Positions 59,101 to 64,000 of a stretch of 64,000 nucleotides of DNA are shown in pieces. The notes beneath the pieces were generated by a model. It was not told where the DNA came from. It saw only the letters and a program-made list of their open reading frames with translations, and did no database searches. Origin of the DNA: an uncultured Clostridia bacterium (GTDB taxonomy: Bacteria > Bacillota > Clostridia > TANB77 > CAG-508); the NCBI GenBank assembly GCA_947627295.1, contig CANQVJ010000004.1, forward strand, positions 1-64,000, read 5' to 3'. Each line of letters begins with the position of its first letter. The stretch's first letter is position 1. The position numbers and the translations under genes were made by a program.

Positions 59101-60496
59101 TTGATATTGAACCTGTTGATTTTAGGTTTATTTTTGCTGGTACAGTTTTTACATCATTTCTATATACTGTTCCTGTTAATTCTTCTAGTTCTGTGTTTTC
59201 ATATATAAATCTTTTTACAGTTACAGTTTTTTTGTATTTTGCGTGTAAATCTGCATCAGGTGGTAGATTTGGGTCTGTTGGGTCTACTACTGGTGCTGAA
59301 GGGTCATCTCCATTTGTCCAGCCTTGGAACTCCCAATCTCCGTCGTTTTCAGGTGTTTCACCTTGACCAGGTGTTGGTTGTTGTTCAGGATCTGTCCAAC
59401 TTGAAGGTGGTGCCATTGGATCTTGTGTTGGAGCATCTGGATCTGCTGAAGGTACTGCTGGACTTGGAAGTGTTCCTTGTGATGTGTTTCCGTCTGGTGT
59501 ACCATATACTTCTTGTTCAACATGCTCTTTGCTTCCGTCTGGCTTAGTTAAATCACGACCAATTTTACCTTTATAAATCATGTAATATGTTGTATCTTCT
59601 TTTAAGCCTGTTGCTGTGCCTTCTGGCTCTATACGCTTAATGCCGTCGATTTCTGCATCGTTTGGATCTATATTTTTATCTAATGACCATGCATATGGAT
59701 CCATTACAACTTCTTTACCATTTACTTTTAATGTAATTTGTTTTACTTCTGTTGAAGCAAGTTTTACATCTGCAGTTTCCTTTTCAGGACTAACGGTTGC
59801 AGTTAAAACATCTAGTTTTTTGTTATTATAAATTACTCTATTAATCATTATATTTTTCGTTTGTGATTCTTTGTGGTCATTTTCTACGTCAGCAGCACTA
59901 ACTTCTCCACCTACGCTCCACATCCTGCCGTCTTTAATGTAGTAGGTTTTGTTTGTTGCAAAATCGATTGCAAATACATCGTCTAGCTCTTCCATTTTTT
60001 TGCTTGTTTTGCCGGCGCTTACATCTTTTGAGCCTTTACCATATTCTGTGTCGATTTCTAGCCTTTTGAAATCACTGATTATACCTAGGTTGTAGCCGTC
60101 TGAAGTTTCAACTTCTGTTACAACACCTGCTAGGTCTTCTTTGATTGTAGGCTCACTAAAATCATGCTCTTTGATGCGCTTTAAATCTTGGCTTTTGATA
60201 TATAGGCCCCAATCTTCGTGAACTTTTGCAGTTTCACTTTGGATACTTGCATTGGTTGCCTCGTCTATCATACCATGATCACCTGTTAGCATATTCATTG
60301 TAATGCCTGCCAAAATTAGCAAGATTACTATTGTAATACCTAATGCTAACAAAGTAATGCCTCGCTCTGAGCATGATTTCTTTTTAATGTTTTTCAATTG
60401 TAAATCTTTTGTAATTGCGCTTTTGTTTGCGCTTAAGCTCGCATAGCCGCCTTTTAAAGCGCGCACTACGCGACTGTTTTTAGTTCTTTCGTTCAT
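50162..60496 (-). CDS. Giant DGR-diversified surface protein, 3444 residues
   Basis: N-terminus: basic leader, then ERGITLLALGITIVILLILA (about 45-66), a pilin-like class III signal/anchor helix. Residues about 240-1450: long repeats with V-Y-V-G-S-D-G-T and closing x-G-W-x units of the InlB type, near residues 385, 560, 780, 1005, 1215 and 1420. Residues about 1460-2960: Ig/Fn3-like modules (HSGIDEATW, NSEYEFKTRVADKAGNE). Three C-type-lectin-like domains follow at about 2240-2470, 2965-3200 and 3210-3444. The second and third hold VR2 (3149-3186) and VR1 (3389-3426). No LPxTG is present; the anchor is N-terminal. The full ORF is unbroken. It should act as a long adhesin with two variable ligand sites. 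Confidence 0.92.
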   Translation of the reverse strand: MNERTKNSRVVRALKGGYASLSANKSAITKDLQLKNIKKKSCSERGITLLALGITIVILLILAGITMNMLTGDHGMIDEATNASIQSETAKVHEDWGLYIKSQDLKRIKEHDFSEPTIKEDLAGVVTEVETSDGYNLGIISDFKRLEIDTEYGKGSKDVSAGKTSKKMEELDDVFAIDFATNKTYYIKDGRMWSVGGEVSAADVENDHKESQTKNIMINRVIYNNKKLDVLTATVSPEKETADVKLASTEVKQITLKVNGKEVVMDPYAWSLDKNIDPNDAEIDGIKRIEPEGTATGLKEDTTYYMIYKGKIGRDLTKPDGSKEHVEQEVYGTPDGNTSQGTLPSPAVPSADPDAPTQDPMAPPSSWTDPEQQPTPGQGETPENDGDWEFQGWTNGDDPSAPVVDPTDPNLPPDADLHAKYKKTVTVKRFIYENTELEELTGTVYRNDVKTVPAKINLKSTGSISININEQTYTAEPRGWSTDPRPSATITVGLNQEATVYTSMTYHASYKYQTKYKYVDPATGAETEKDKEIYVGSDGTKEGDEPLQFPSDPEAPKGWGTGWEFKGWSKDEDPSKQDQIVDPATEVPNPNQVYHPTYSKKVTLHRFEKGPSAVADVTGTAYQNEKKKELAHIDLGTVSSYETNVADAEGGHYQAEPYAWYKGDPAPHKGEIDGQTLIAPNTVIDTDEDGQNYYMNYKYTKKYKTTDPATGEDKELQQDVYVGSNGTESPDPVIDPETGETPGGEQDPDHTKNVSPEKKEEGYKQEAGTGKAPDNITEGHNIWTTEPEDPSNPEYWVDPLNPDPSKPIDPTKPLQPVLYKEVQAKTHEFEEIGRSKENDLGKKKVYTTNEEYVEPAAFELGTAKQISFQYKQKQQLANPRHWSTEKKAQSPAPEAEESKEKPNATSVKNGGIAYLTQDADYYMSYTYTVQVTFTSQAGVPESKESTVYVDSEGNVEGDENFEFPATPDPSQAPEDSGLGPNGDGSGRGNSGGLDPENPDEKWQPNGWVEGTDPTGEVINPESPDFNPDSNADYHYTWKREVKAKMFIYKNQELTEVTGTAYKNNVKETPAELQLETAQKTTIKEGDYNIEAEPRHWSVDKSPTAAEPNDIEKWNENAVANGGKVHLLNNQTYYMSYTFTIKLKYKAQDGSEKQLDQKVYVGSDGTIVREEVNIPAEDTPTAPAGTQGFEKNIDDASNENPNHPEEVENPDKFTGHELWTTNPADPSNKNNWVDPLDPNLKLQDGQTIYPVFRKKITVHKHVLDTTYSDEEGNEIPVKDEDVCGYSYVSTDAGSASLAEINLGNAYDVKNAETPEVDIAKPRHWSQDNSAQSAAPIPGQEAKNEQAVGLNQSVHLSHDKAEYDYYMSYQFDITIHFEKNGGTGEVPDDITQTIYKNSEGEATEYKHQFQEDQKTPTKEGFTFMGWSTSSVADKPDENMVVGREASFSKTTTLYAIWDGDAPVITFDPDGSDEYKKKQETKVTVESPAGLDITTAKYVWTQSSSKPGAEETDKEKEHNFTETLSLAPNAQSPNKKEATVSLEGKTGNDWYLWVYAEDARGHIKISTASSAFFVDNQPPTDDKPECSQTLVTITAIFEQKDENSGINNSEISWGIKDADIGGEITWTKAAETTHKFTDLKPGTNYEIYSKAVDNAGNEEVISQKADCQTTALEKPIIEISPESEWTKDTVRVTIAAGVENEESKIQYTETPEVEQSWQDYTNSPFTVDHNCTITARNVTNDLKYGTNNTTEKQIKNIDKDLPEITSIDVNKLHITIKAKDKTSGISAKAITQNGDLQPGGRIYESVDPKTEEQTFEFDATSKGTWYVYFCDQAKNFVKQEFNLTDTDIEGPKITIEPETNPNWQKTQEATVTVEGRETSNPVVGEDEQPNNFGVNESSLKYLWNDDGESVPDKGDFQKTFQNKGKVTISEDTEGQGVTGEKYLWIYAEDTKGNPTIVGSQVFKVDNQKPNTTEPLATADVTSVKVTAQQEDAHSGIDEATWNFTYRKYPEGEWQEWTPDSTGTHTFEGLELNSEYEFKTRVADKAGNEAVESEAKRVQTLKISKPLITAKPEGSPEGNWTNSDVEITITYSKSKGLTNQYMVDGENWLEYPTDKTVKVSENGTTVKARSIVTGKKEQTSEIAEKTIDYIDKTAPEIVRFSQLTQNMTAEAVDNESKIVKWKFDQEENAMSTDLDWNEVEEGPQASITKEQKATQTGPWFFHVMNKAGGISTRKLLVDGNLGAMTGEVTPDNYGDEVDIGQDLNGDNNTTNDWVLFYSNNQNVYLISKEYLASSEVPAGAGMTANGTHAVYWNSLSGTGSSEILENVATKFMLGWRAQNPASTINSAKAVAKLLNTETWNKFAVKGSTDLDGIQSVGSPTIDMFVASWNQKEKTKITTSVAANGYTVTPESLSAGNALYFPTGESEATGYWLSSPSAAAEDNLLVVKNGEKALGNAAYNTNTYAVRPVIALPEDATGTKDDTGVWKPQKDPEKALEPTIVVNTDKWAKTKTVTVRWPADSGIEKKYSTDGSQWDPYTMPVEISKNNTKFQAKAIRNGDEASAQIASKTIDKIDESAPTVNEPISDNGKVQAKITITAQDNESGLAKYMFNTMETVQSDTDGWQNVDGATEEQGATDEKQFTYTSDKNTTVYFHAMDLVGRITDKKIDITSIDTAAPTIVSFTAANTVNAEGKIVLTGKAYDNESGLVGWQVSQNSSLADESQGWEAIEPTKVSDSSDPFETTYSVETLGTYYFYAKDAKGNIATSDPVEVGENNFKNIVPEITTSPAGWQKQKTVKIQYASVEGLKNEYKTTDDAAYTDAKDTNPVTFPITKNTTINAQSTHEASGTTKAAAAFIEDHIDTEKPTPVSITAAAPVEQAGKKTVTLTAKCTDNQSGIAKYQFVTTDSGAGSASPSSSWQTVSSPDDTIGKEQQFTTTIEENKKVWFFCQDQAGNEASASEDVTTLNKEDHPETDVNVGSVTVGSTKLSKGWKYFCTEGDTVTLIYANTLENGAIPTSSGINISGENVSASSNRDTLVNYLKGTAWNTLQTAVRTALTNRGIKDVSQVTVKGAPTPEQAALAWNEHYANKSGWTLSVKSLTQGQSVPGISSASAAGYVYNWNPPGTETYATAKSISNYQNYPLFFRDSSNNMNHWWLAGPSAGNSDYVCIVYFSGNFNYSGYYDSYGVRPVVSLPKSVFEELMALPDAPLDVPVDGNIDLGSVTSGSTKLSGGFDYFCTEGDDVKIIYDTYLENAAIPSTGTISKNQRAVWSTSNRDDLINFLKGTGNYTKVWDNLKTGIQNALSAKGVQKSDYDKVTVTGAPTLEQTALAWNEHWESSEGKKLKVQTNSTGYQYSLATTGSTSWTTAVQDTNYTSKPLFWPHTSSSGYENAYGWWLAGPSANSSGYVCSVYYSGNFSCHAYNYGIGVRPVVSIPKSLFRNVGNQLNIKI
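50183..50221 (-). other. Hairpin directly after VR1
   Basis: On the minus strand GTTTCC-ATTCC pairs with GGAAT-(GTA)-GGAAAC across a 14-nt loop, beginning at the last base of VR1. A hairpin right after the IMH region is known to aid homing in other DGRs. VR2 has only a short GTTC/GAAC stem in the equivalent place. Confidence 0.5.
50221..50332 (-). repeat. Variable repeat 1, C-terminal domain of the giant protein
   Basis: 112 bp, no gaps to the TR. All 16 differences are at TR adenines (A to G, T or C). Encodes WWLAGPSANSSGYVCSVYYS through IGVRPV. The constant flanks (TGGTGGTTGGCGGGCCC and GGGGTGCGTCCCGTAG) are identical in the TR and both VRs. Confidence 0.96.
50941..51052 (-). repeat. Variable repeat 2, internal domain of the giant protein
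   Basis: 112 bp, no gaps to the TR. All 15 differences are at TR adenines. It encodes WWLAGPSAGNSDYVCIVYFS through YGVRPV. It lies exactly 720 bp (240 codons) upstream of VR1, in a tandem copy of the same domain, and is followed by GTTTCCCTTCCAAAATC like VR1. Confidence 0.96.
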
Positions 60497-60608
60497 GCTT
60501 TTTTCCCTTTCCTTTCATAATAAATTGTTTGGCCAAATCTTATTAAATTGTAAGATTTTACCTGTTTTAAAAAATATATAAAAATATAAATTTAATGACA
60601 ATTTATTC

Positions 60609-60677
60609 ACTGAAAGCCGGTGTTCCACGGTTGCTTAGTTCATGCAATTTTTTTGTGTTTTACCGACAATTTTCAGT
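60609..60677 (-). ncRNA. Structured 5' leader of the giant surface-protein gene
   Basis: On the minus strand the transcript should begin ACTGAAA, which pairs with TTTCAGT 62 nt later. Inside, CGGT pairs with ACCG, and TTGC with GCAA around a 9-nt loop. The predicted start point coincides with the first base of the closing stem. It is about 110 nt from the start codon. I tried the known riboswitch consensus motifs I remember and none fit, so this is a candidate of unknown class. 60713-60860 shows nothing else. Confidence 0.45.
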
Positions 60678-60683
60678 AATTTC

Positions 60684-60712
60684 ATATTATCATATTGATT
60701 TAGGGTTTGCAA
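60684..60712 (-). promoter_or_regulatory. Promoter of the giant surface-protein gene
   Basis: TTGCAA (60712-60707) and TAATAT (60689-60684) are 17 bp apart on the minus strand. The start point would be near 60677. The ribosome binding site AAAGGG is just before the ATG at 60496, which leaves a leader of about 180 nt. Confidence 0.6.
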
Positions 60713-60860
60713 TACATCTAAACTATGGCAGAGCTCGCGAAAACGCCCATTTTACTTGCTTTTTCGACATTTTTTGAGGTTCTTTTCTTTTTGATTACAT
60801 TTTTATTACAGAATTGTTACAATTTGGAATTTTGGAAAAAATTCTTAACTATTTATTGCC

Positions 60861-60888
60861 AAAAAAAAGAAGAGCGGATTGCTCTTCT
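60861..60888 (-). terminator. Terminator after the FxLYD-like gene
   Basis: AGAAGAGC pairs perfectly with GCTCTTCT over a 5-nt loop and is followed on the minus strand by seven Ts. It separates the upstream gene from the giant-protein promoter. Confidence 0.9.
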
Positions 60889-60905
60889 AATGTTTCAATC
60901 TATAA

Positions 60906-61430
60906 TTATTGGATTGTATAATTGTACGCATTTATTATATCACTTGAAGTTCCTGTAACAAAAGGTACTGTCTCCCCTTGCCTAACTTTTGGTATGTAAA
61001 CAGAAGGAAGTCTATAATATTCTTGACCTTCACTATTTAGGAATACTATATTAACTTCTTTTCCTTCAAAATCTTTATTTGATGTGTTTTCAAATTCAGC
61101 TGTGAATTTTGAATTCTCATTTTCACTGTATATACGTACATTTTTTATTTTTAAACCTTGATAATTCTTTTCTTCTGCAACTTCTGATGAAGTATTTGTT
61201 TTTACTCCATTTTCTACTTTTGCATTTTCAGTATTATTATAATCTATAAAAGTATTGCCATGGTTTACCTGCTCTGAAGTTGCTGTAGCAGGCACTTTGG
61301 CCGATGTTTTTGTAGATTTATTTTTATCTAAATTATTTTTTATTAAAACTATTGCCACTACAATTGCTACTGCAATTAATACAATTATCCATAATGGCAT
61401 GTTTGTTCTTTTCTTTTGTTTATTTGCCAC
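60906..61430 (-). CDS. Membrane-anchored extracytoplasmic protein with FxLYD-like domain
   Basis: The 174-residue protein has a basic start, one membrane helix (about residues 11-31), a Ser/Thr/Asn-rich linker to about 85, and a C-terminal beta domain. That domain runs YQGLKIKNVRIYSENENSKF, FENTSNKDFEGKEVNIVFLN, VRQGETVPFVTGTSSDI and resembles FxLYD/DUF3426-type domains. It should sit on the outer face of the membrane. It is its own transcription unit, ended by a strong terminator. Function unknown. Confidence 0.65.
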   Translation of the reverse strand: MANKQKKRTNMPLWIIVLIAVAIVVAIVLIKNNLDKNKSTKTSAKVPATATSEQVNHGNTFIDYNNTENAKVENGVKTNTSSEVAEEKNYQGLKIKNVRIYSENENSKFTAEFENTSNKDFEGKEVNIVFLNSEGQEYYRLPSVYIPKVRQGETVPFVTGTSSDIINAYNYTIQ

Positions 61431-61542
61431 GGTATTTTCCCCCTTAAAACATATTCTAAATTTATTTTAGCATATTTGGGTTTCATTTTCAATATAGATT
61501 TTATTACTTTTATGTTACATAAATATTACAATTTTGTTACAA

Positions 61543-62730
61543 TTAATTGTTTGCTAATTTTTCTGTTTCTTTTGCAATCATAAGCTCTTCATTTGTTGGT
61601 ACAACCCAAACCTCAACTTCTGAATCTTCTGCTGATATTTTTGTTTCTTTTGACCTTACATTGTTTGCATCAGGGTTTAATTCAACTCCCATAAATTCAA
61701 GTTGTTTACAAATATTTTTTCTAATATTTATTTGGTTTTCTCCAACACCACCTGTGAAGACTATAACATCAACGCCGTTCATTGCAACAGCACATTTTGC
61801 AATATAACATGCTATTGAATAGTTGAATTTGTCGATTGCAAGTTTTGCTCTTTCATTTCCGGCAACAGATTCTTCTTCTATTACTCTAAAATCAGGAGCT
61901 AAACCACTCATGCCTGAAATACCTGACTCTTTATTTAAGATGTCTTCCATTTCATTTGCTGAAATTCCTTCTTTTTTCATAATGTATGTTAATACTGAAG
62001 GGTCCATGTCTCCACTTCTTGTAACCATTGGAATTCCTGCAATTGGAGTAAGCCCCATACTTGTTTCAACAGATTTTCCATTTTCAATTGCACAAAGGCT
62101 TGAACCTTGTCCTAAATGGCAAGTTATTATTTTTAAATCTTTTCTTCCTAGAATTTCTGAAATTCTTTCTGATACAAATTTATGTGATGTACCATGGAAT
62201 CCATATTTTCTAACTCCATATTTTTCATAGTATTCATATGGAATTGGGTAAATATATTTTTCTTTTGACATGGTTTGGTGAAATGCTGTATCAAATACTC
62301 CACACATTAAAACATTTGGCATTACCTTTTTGCAGGCTTCAATTCCCAATATACATGCAGGGTTGTGTAATGGTGCTAAATCTTCACACTCTTTTAAAAC
62401 TTTAATAACTTCTTCGTTTATTACTACAGGCTCTGCAATTTTTTCTCCACCATGAACTAGCCTGTGCCCTATTGCATTGATTTCACTTAAATCTTCAATT
62501 ACTTTGTATTCTGGATTTATTAATTGTTTTAAGGTAAATTCAATTGCTTCTGTGTGATTAAATGCAGGGTTTTCAATTTTTATTTTTTTACCATTAACAT
62601 TATGAACTAAAAATGCTTCTTGTTCCCCTATTCTTTCATATTTACCAGAAGCTAGCACTTGCCCTTCTTCCATATTAATTACTTGATATTTTAATGACGA
62701 ACTTCCACAATTTAAAACTAAAACTTTCAT
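61543..62730 (-). CDS. ackA: Acetate kinase, second copy
   Basis: The 395-residue protein has all the acetate kinase landmarks: VLNCGSSSLKYQV at the start, GHRLVHGGE, HNPACILGIEA, AVFDTAFHQTM with GVFDTAFH here, KYGFHGTSHKFV (catalytic His and Arg), CHLGQGSSLCAI, and FTGGVGEN. The enzyme makes ATP and acetate from acetyl phosphate. It lies 15 bp after another full acetate kinase gene and is clearly a paralog of it. Confidence 0.95.
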   Translation of the reverse strand: MKVLVLNCGSSSLKYQVINMEEGQVLASGKYERIGEQEAFLVHNVNGKKIKIENPAFNHTEAIEFTLKQLINPEYKVIEDLSEINAIGHRLVHGGEKIAEPVVINEEVIKVLKECEDLAPLHNPACILGIEACKKVMPNVLMCGVFDTAFHQTMSKEKYIYPIPYEYYEKYGVRKYGFHGTSHKFVSERISEILGRKDLKIITCHLGQGSSLCAIENGKSVETSMGLTPIAGIPMVTRSGDMDPSVLTYIMKKEGISANEMEDILNKESGISGMSGLAPDFRVIEEESVAGNERAKLAIDKFNYSIACYIAKCAVAMNGVDVIVFTGGVGENQINIRKNICKQLEFMGVELNPDANNVRSKETKISAEDSEVEVWVVPTNEELMIAKETEKLANN

Positions 62731-62745
62731 ATAAAACTCCTTTTT

Positions 62746-63945
62746 CTATGCTTTATTTTTTATTAACTTTCTTGCTTCACGAGCTATCATAAGCTCTTCG
62801 TTTGTAGGTACAACCCAAACTTCAATTTTAGAGTTATCAGATGAAATTTTAGCTTCCTCTGCTCTAACTTTATTGGCTTCTAAATTAAGTTCTACACCCA
62901 TGAATTTAAGCATATTACAAATTGCTTCTCTCGACTCTGGACCCCTTTCTCCAACGCCTGCAGTAAATGTAATAACATCTGCTCCGTTCATTGCAACAGC
63001 ACATCTTGCAATATAGCTAGCAATTAAATAATGGTAATTATCTAATGCAAGTTTTGCCATTTCATTGCCTTTTGCAAGTTCAGTTTCTATATCTCTGTTA
63101 TCTGCTGAAATACCAGAAATACCAAGTAAACCTGATTTTTTGTTAAGCATAACATTTGCATCTTTAACAGACATATTTTCCTTTTTCATAATATATGTTA
63201 ATACTGAAGGGTCTAAATCTCCTGAACGAGAGCCCATTGGGATACCTGCAACTGGAGTAAGCCCCATACTTGTTTCAACAGATTTTCCATATTCAATTGC
63301 ACAAATACTTGCACCTTGTCCAATATGGCAGTTTATAATTTTTAGGTCTTTAATATTTTTACCCATTAAATCTGCAATTCTTTTTGCTACATATTTGTGT
63401 GAAGTACCGTGGAAACCATATTTTCTAACTCCATATTTTTCATAATATTCATATGGAATTGGATAAATATATCTTTCCTTTGGTAATGTTTGGTGAAATG
63501 CCGTATCAAAGACTGCTACATTTGGAATGTTTGGCATAATGCTTTGACATGCTCTTATTCCCAATATTCCTGCTGGGTTATGTAGTGGTGCTAAATCTTC
63601 ACAATCTTCAATTGCTTGTACAACTTCGTCTGTAATTATTACTGACGAATTGAAATTTTCTCCACCGTGAACTATTCTATGACCTACACAATCAATTTCA
63701 CTAAGGCTTTCTATTACTCCATATTCGTCATGTAAAAGTTGTTCCATAACGACATCAAGTGCAGCCTTGTGGTCCATTGTAGGTTTTTCAATTTTGTGTT
63801 TTTCTCCATTTACTTTGTGTTGTAAAAAAGCATTTTCGCTTCCTACTCTTTCGTAATAGCCTGAGGCAAGGCAGGCTTCAGTTTCCATATCAATCACCTG
63901 ATATTTCAATGATGAACTTCCTGAGTTAATTACTAATACCTTCAT
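62746..63945 (-). CDS. ackA: Acetate kinase, first copy
   Basis: The 399-residue protein has the same motifs (VINSGSSSLKYQVI, GHRIVHGGE, AVFDTAFHQTL, KYGFHGTSHKYV, CHIGQGASICAI, TAGVGERGPESRE). It starts 1 bp after the stop of a phosphotransacetylase-like gene, in whose end its GGGGG ribosome binding site lies. The order pta-ackA is the usual pathway operon from acetyl-CoA to acetate with ATP gain. The duplication downstream is unusual. Confidence 0.96.
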   Translation of the reverse strand: MKVLVINSGSSSLKYQVIDMETEACLASGYYERVGSENAFLQHKVNGEKHKIEKPTMDHKAALDVVMEQLLHDEYGVIESLSEIDCVGHRIVHGGENFNSSVIITDEVVQAIEDCEDLAPLHNPAGILGIRACQSIMPNIPNVAVFDTAFHQTLPKERYIYPIPYEYYEKYGVRKYGFHGTSHKYVAKRIADLMGKNIKDLKIINCHIGQGASICAIEYGKSVETSMGLTPVAGIPMGSRSGDLDPSVLTYIMKKENMSVKDANVMLNKKSGLLGISGISADNRDIETELAKGNEMAKLALDNYHYLIASYIARCAVAMNGADVITFTAGVGERGPESREAICNMLKFMGVELNLEANKVRAEEAKISSDNSKIEVWVVPTNEELMIAREARKLIKNKA

Positions 63946-63946
63946 A

Positions 63947-64000
63947 TTATTTTCCCCCTTTTGCTTGTACTGATGTTATAGCGATAACGCCAGCTATATC
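63947..64000 (-). CDS. pta: C-terminal end of phosphate acetyltransferase
   Basis: The last 17 codons of a leftward gene read DIAGVIAITSVQAKGGK. The D-I-x-x-V-[VI]-A-I-T-x-V-Q-A end is that of Pta, and the gene leads directly into acetate kinase. The rest is outside the window. Confidence 0.75.
   Translation of the reverse strand, partial: DIAGVIAITSVQAKGGK

Noticed and set aside
60609-60677. c-di-GMP, preQ1, SAM or fluoride riboswitch identity for the leader
   Set aside because: None of the conserved cores of these classes that I remember is present, so I report only a structured leader of unknown class.

Overview
This is a low-GC, AT-rich window typical of Clostridia (Bacillota). Support comes from consistent AGGAGG-type ribosome binding sites, host genes such as recN and a pta-ackA type locus, tRNAs with encoded CCA, and clostridial-style phage genes. 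I cannot name the genus from sequence alone.

Layout. (a) 1-1977 is host: the start of a DUF3800-like gene, a flavin reductase-like gene and a DUF308-like membrane protein. (b) 1978-41124 is a complete-looking prophage of about 39.1 kb, inserted at the 3' end of a tRNA-Gln. An 11-bp copy of that tRNA end marks both borders. Lysogeny genes (repressor, HIRAN-like and zinc-ribbon membrane proteins, a toxin-antitoxin pair, integrase) read rightward at the right end. Everything else reads leftward: Cro-like regulator, replication, HNH, terminase, HK97-type head, long tail, tail fiber, lysis. The late end carries a diversity-generating retroelement (DGR): a reverse transcriptase next to a tail-fiber gene whose last 100 bp has a diverged copy beside the reverse transcriptase. 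(c) 41114-43617 is host: tRNA-Gln, a broken half tRNA-Gln, tRNA-His, a CYTH protein, a membrane protein and a HAD phosphatase. (d) 43628-45302 is recN with its promoter. (e) 45331-47050 is an orphan, frameshifted second integrase with paired arm-type repeats. (f) 47078-60712 is a second, unrelated chromosomal DGR with a frameshifted RT, TR, Avd and a MutS-like accessory. Its target is a single 3444-residue surface protein that carries two separate variable repeats. (g) 60861-64000 is a lipid-anchored-style or membrane-anchored protein, two tandem acetate kinase genes and the tail of a phosphotransacetylase gene.

The chromosomal DGR is the most striking system. The 112-bp TR at 49181-49292 matches two VRs exactly 720 bp apart (50221-50332 and 50941-51052). 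All 16 and all 15 substitutions fall at TR adenines. The target combines a pilin-like N-terminal anchor, about six long repeats ending in InlB-type units, an Ig/Fn3-like stalk and three C-type-lectin-like domains, of which only the last two are variable. A consensus-like promoter places the transcript start at the first base of a 69-nt structured leader.

A second theme is frameshifts. Eight genes are broken in a way that removing one base, usually from a short homopolymer, would repair. Two of these (capsid and tail chaperone) may be programmed +1 shifts. The rest may be sequencing error or real decay, so RT activity of the chromosomal DGR cannot be assumed from this sequence.
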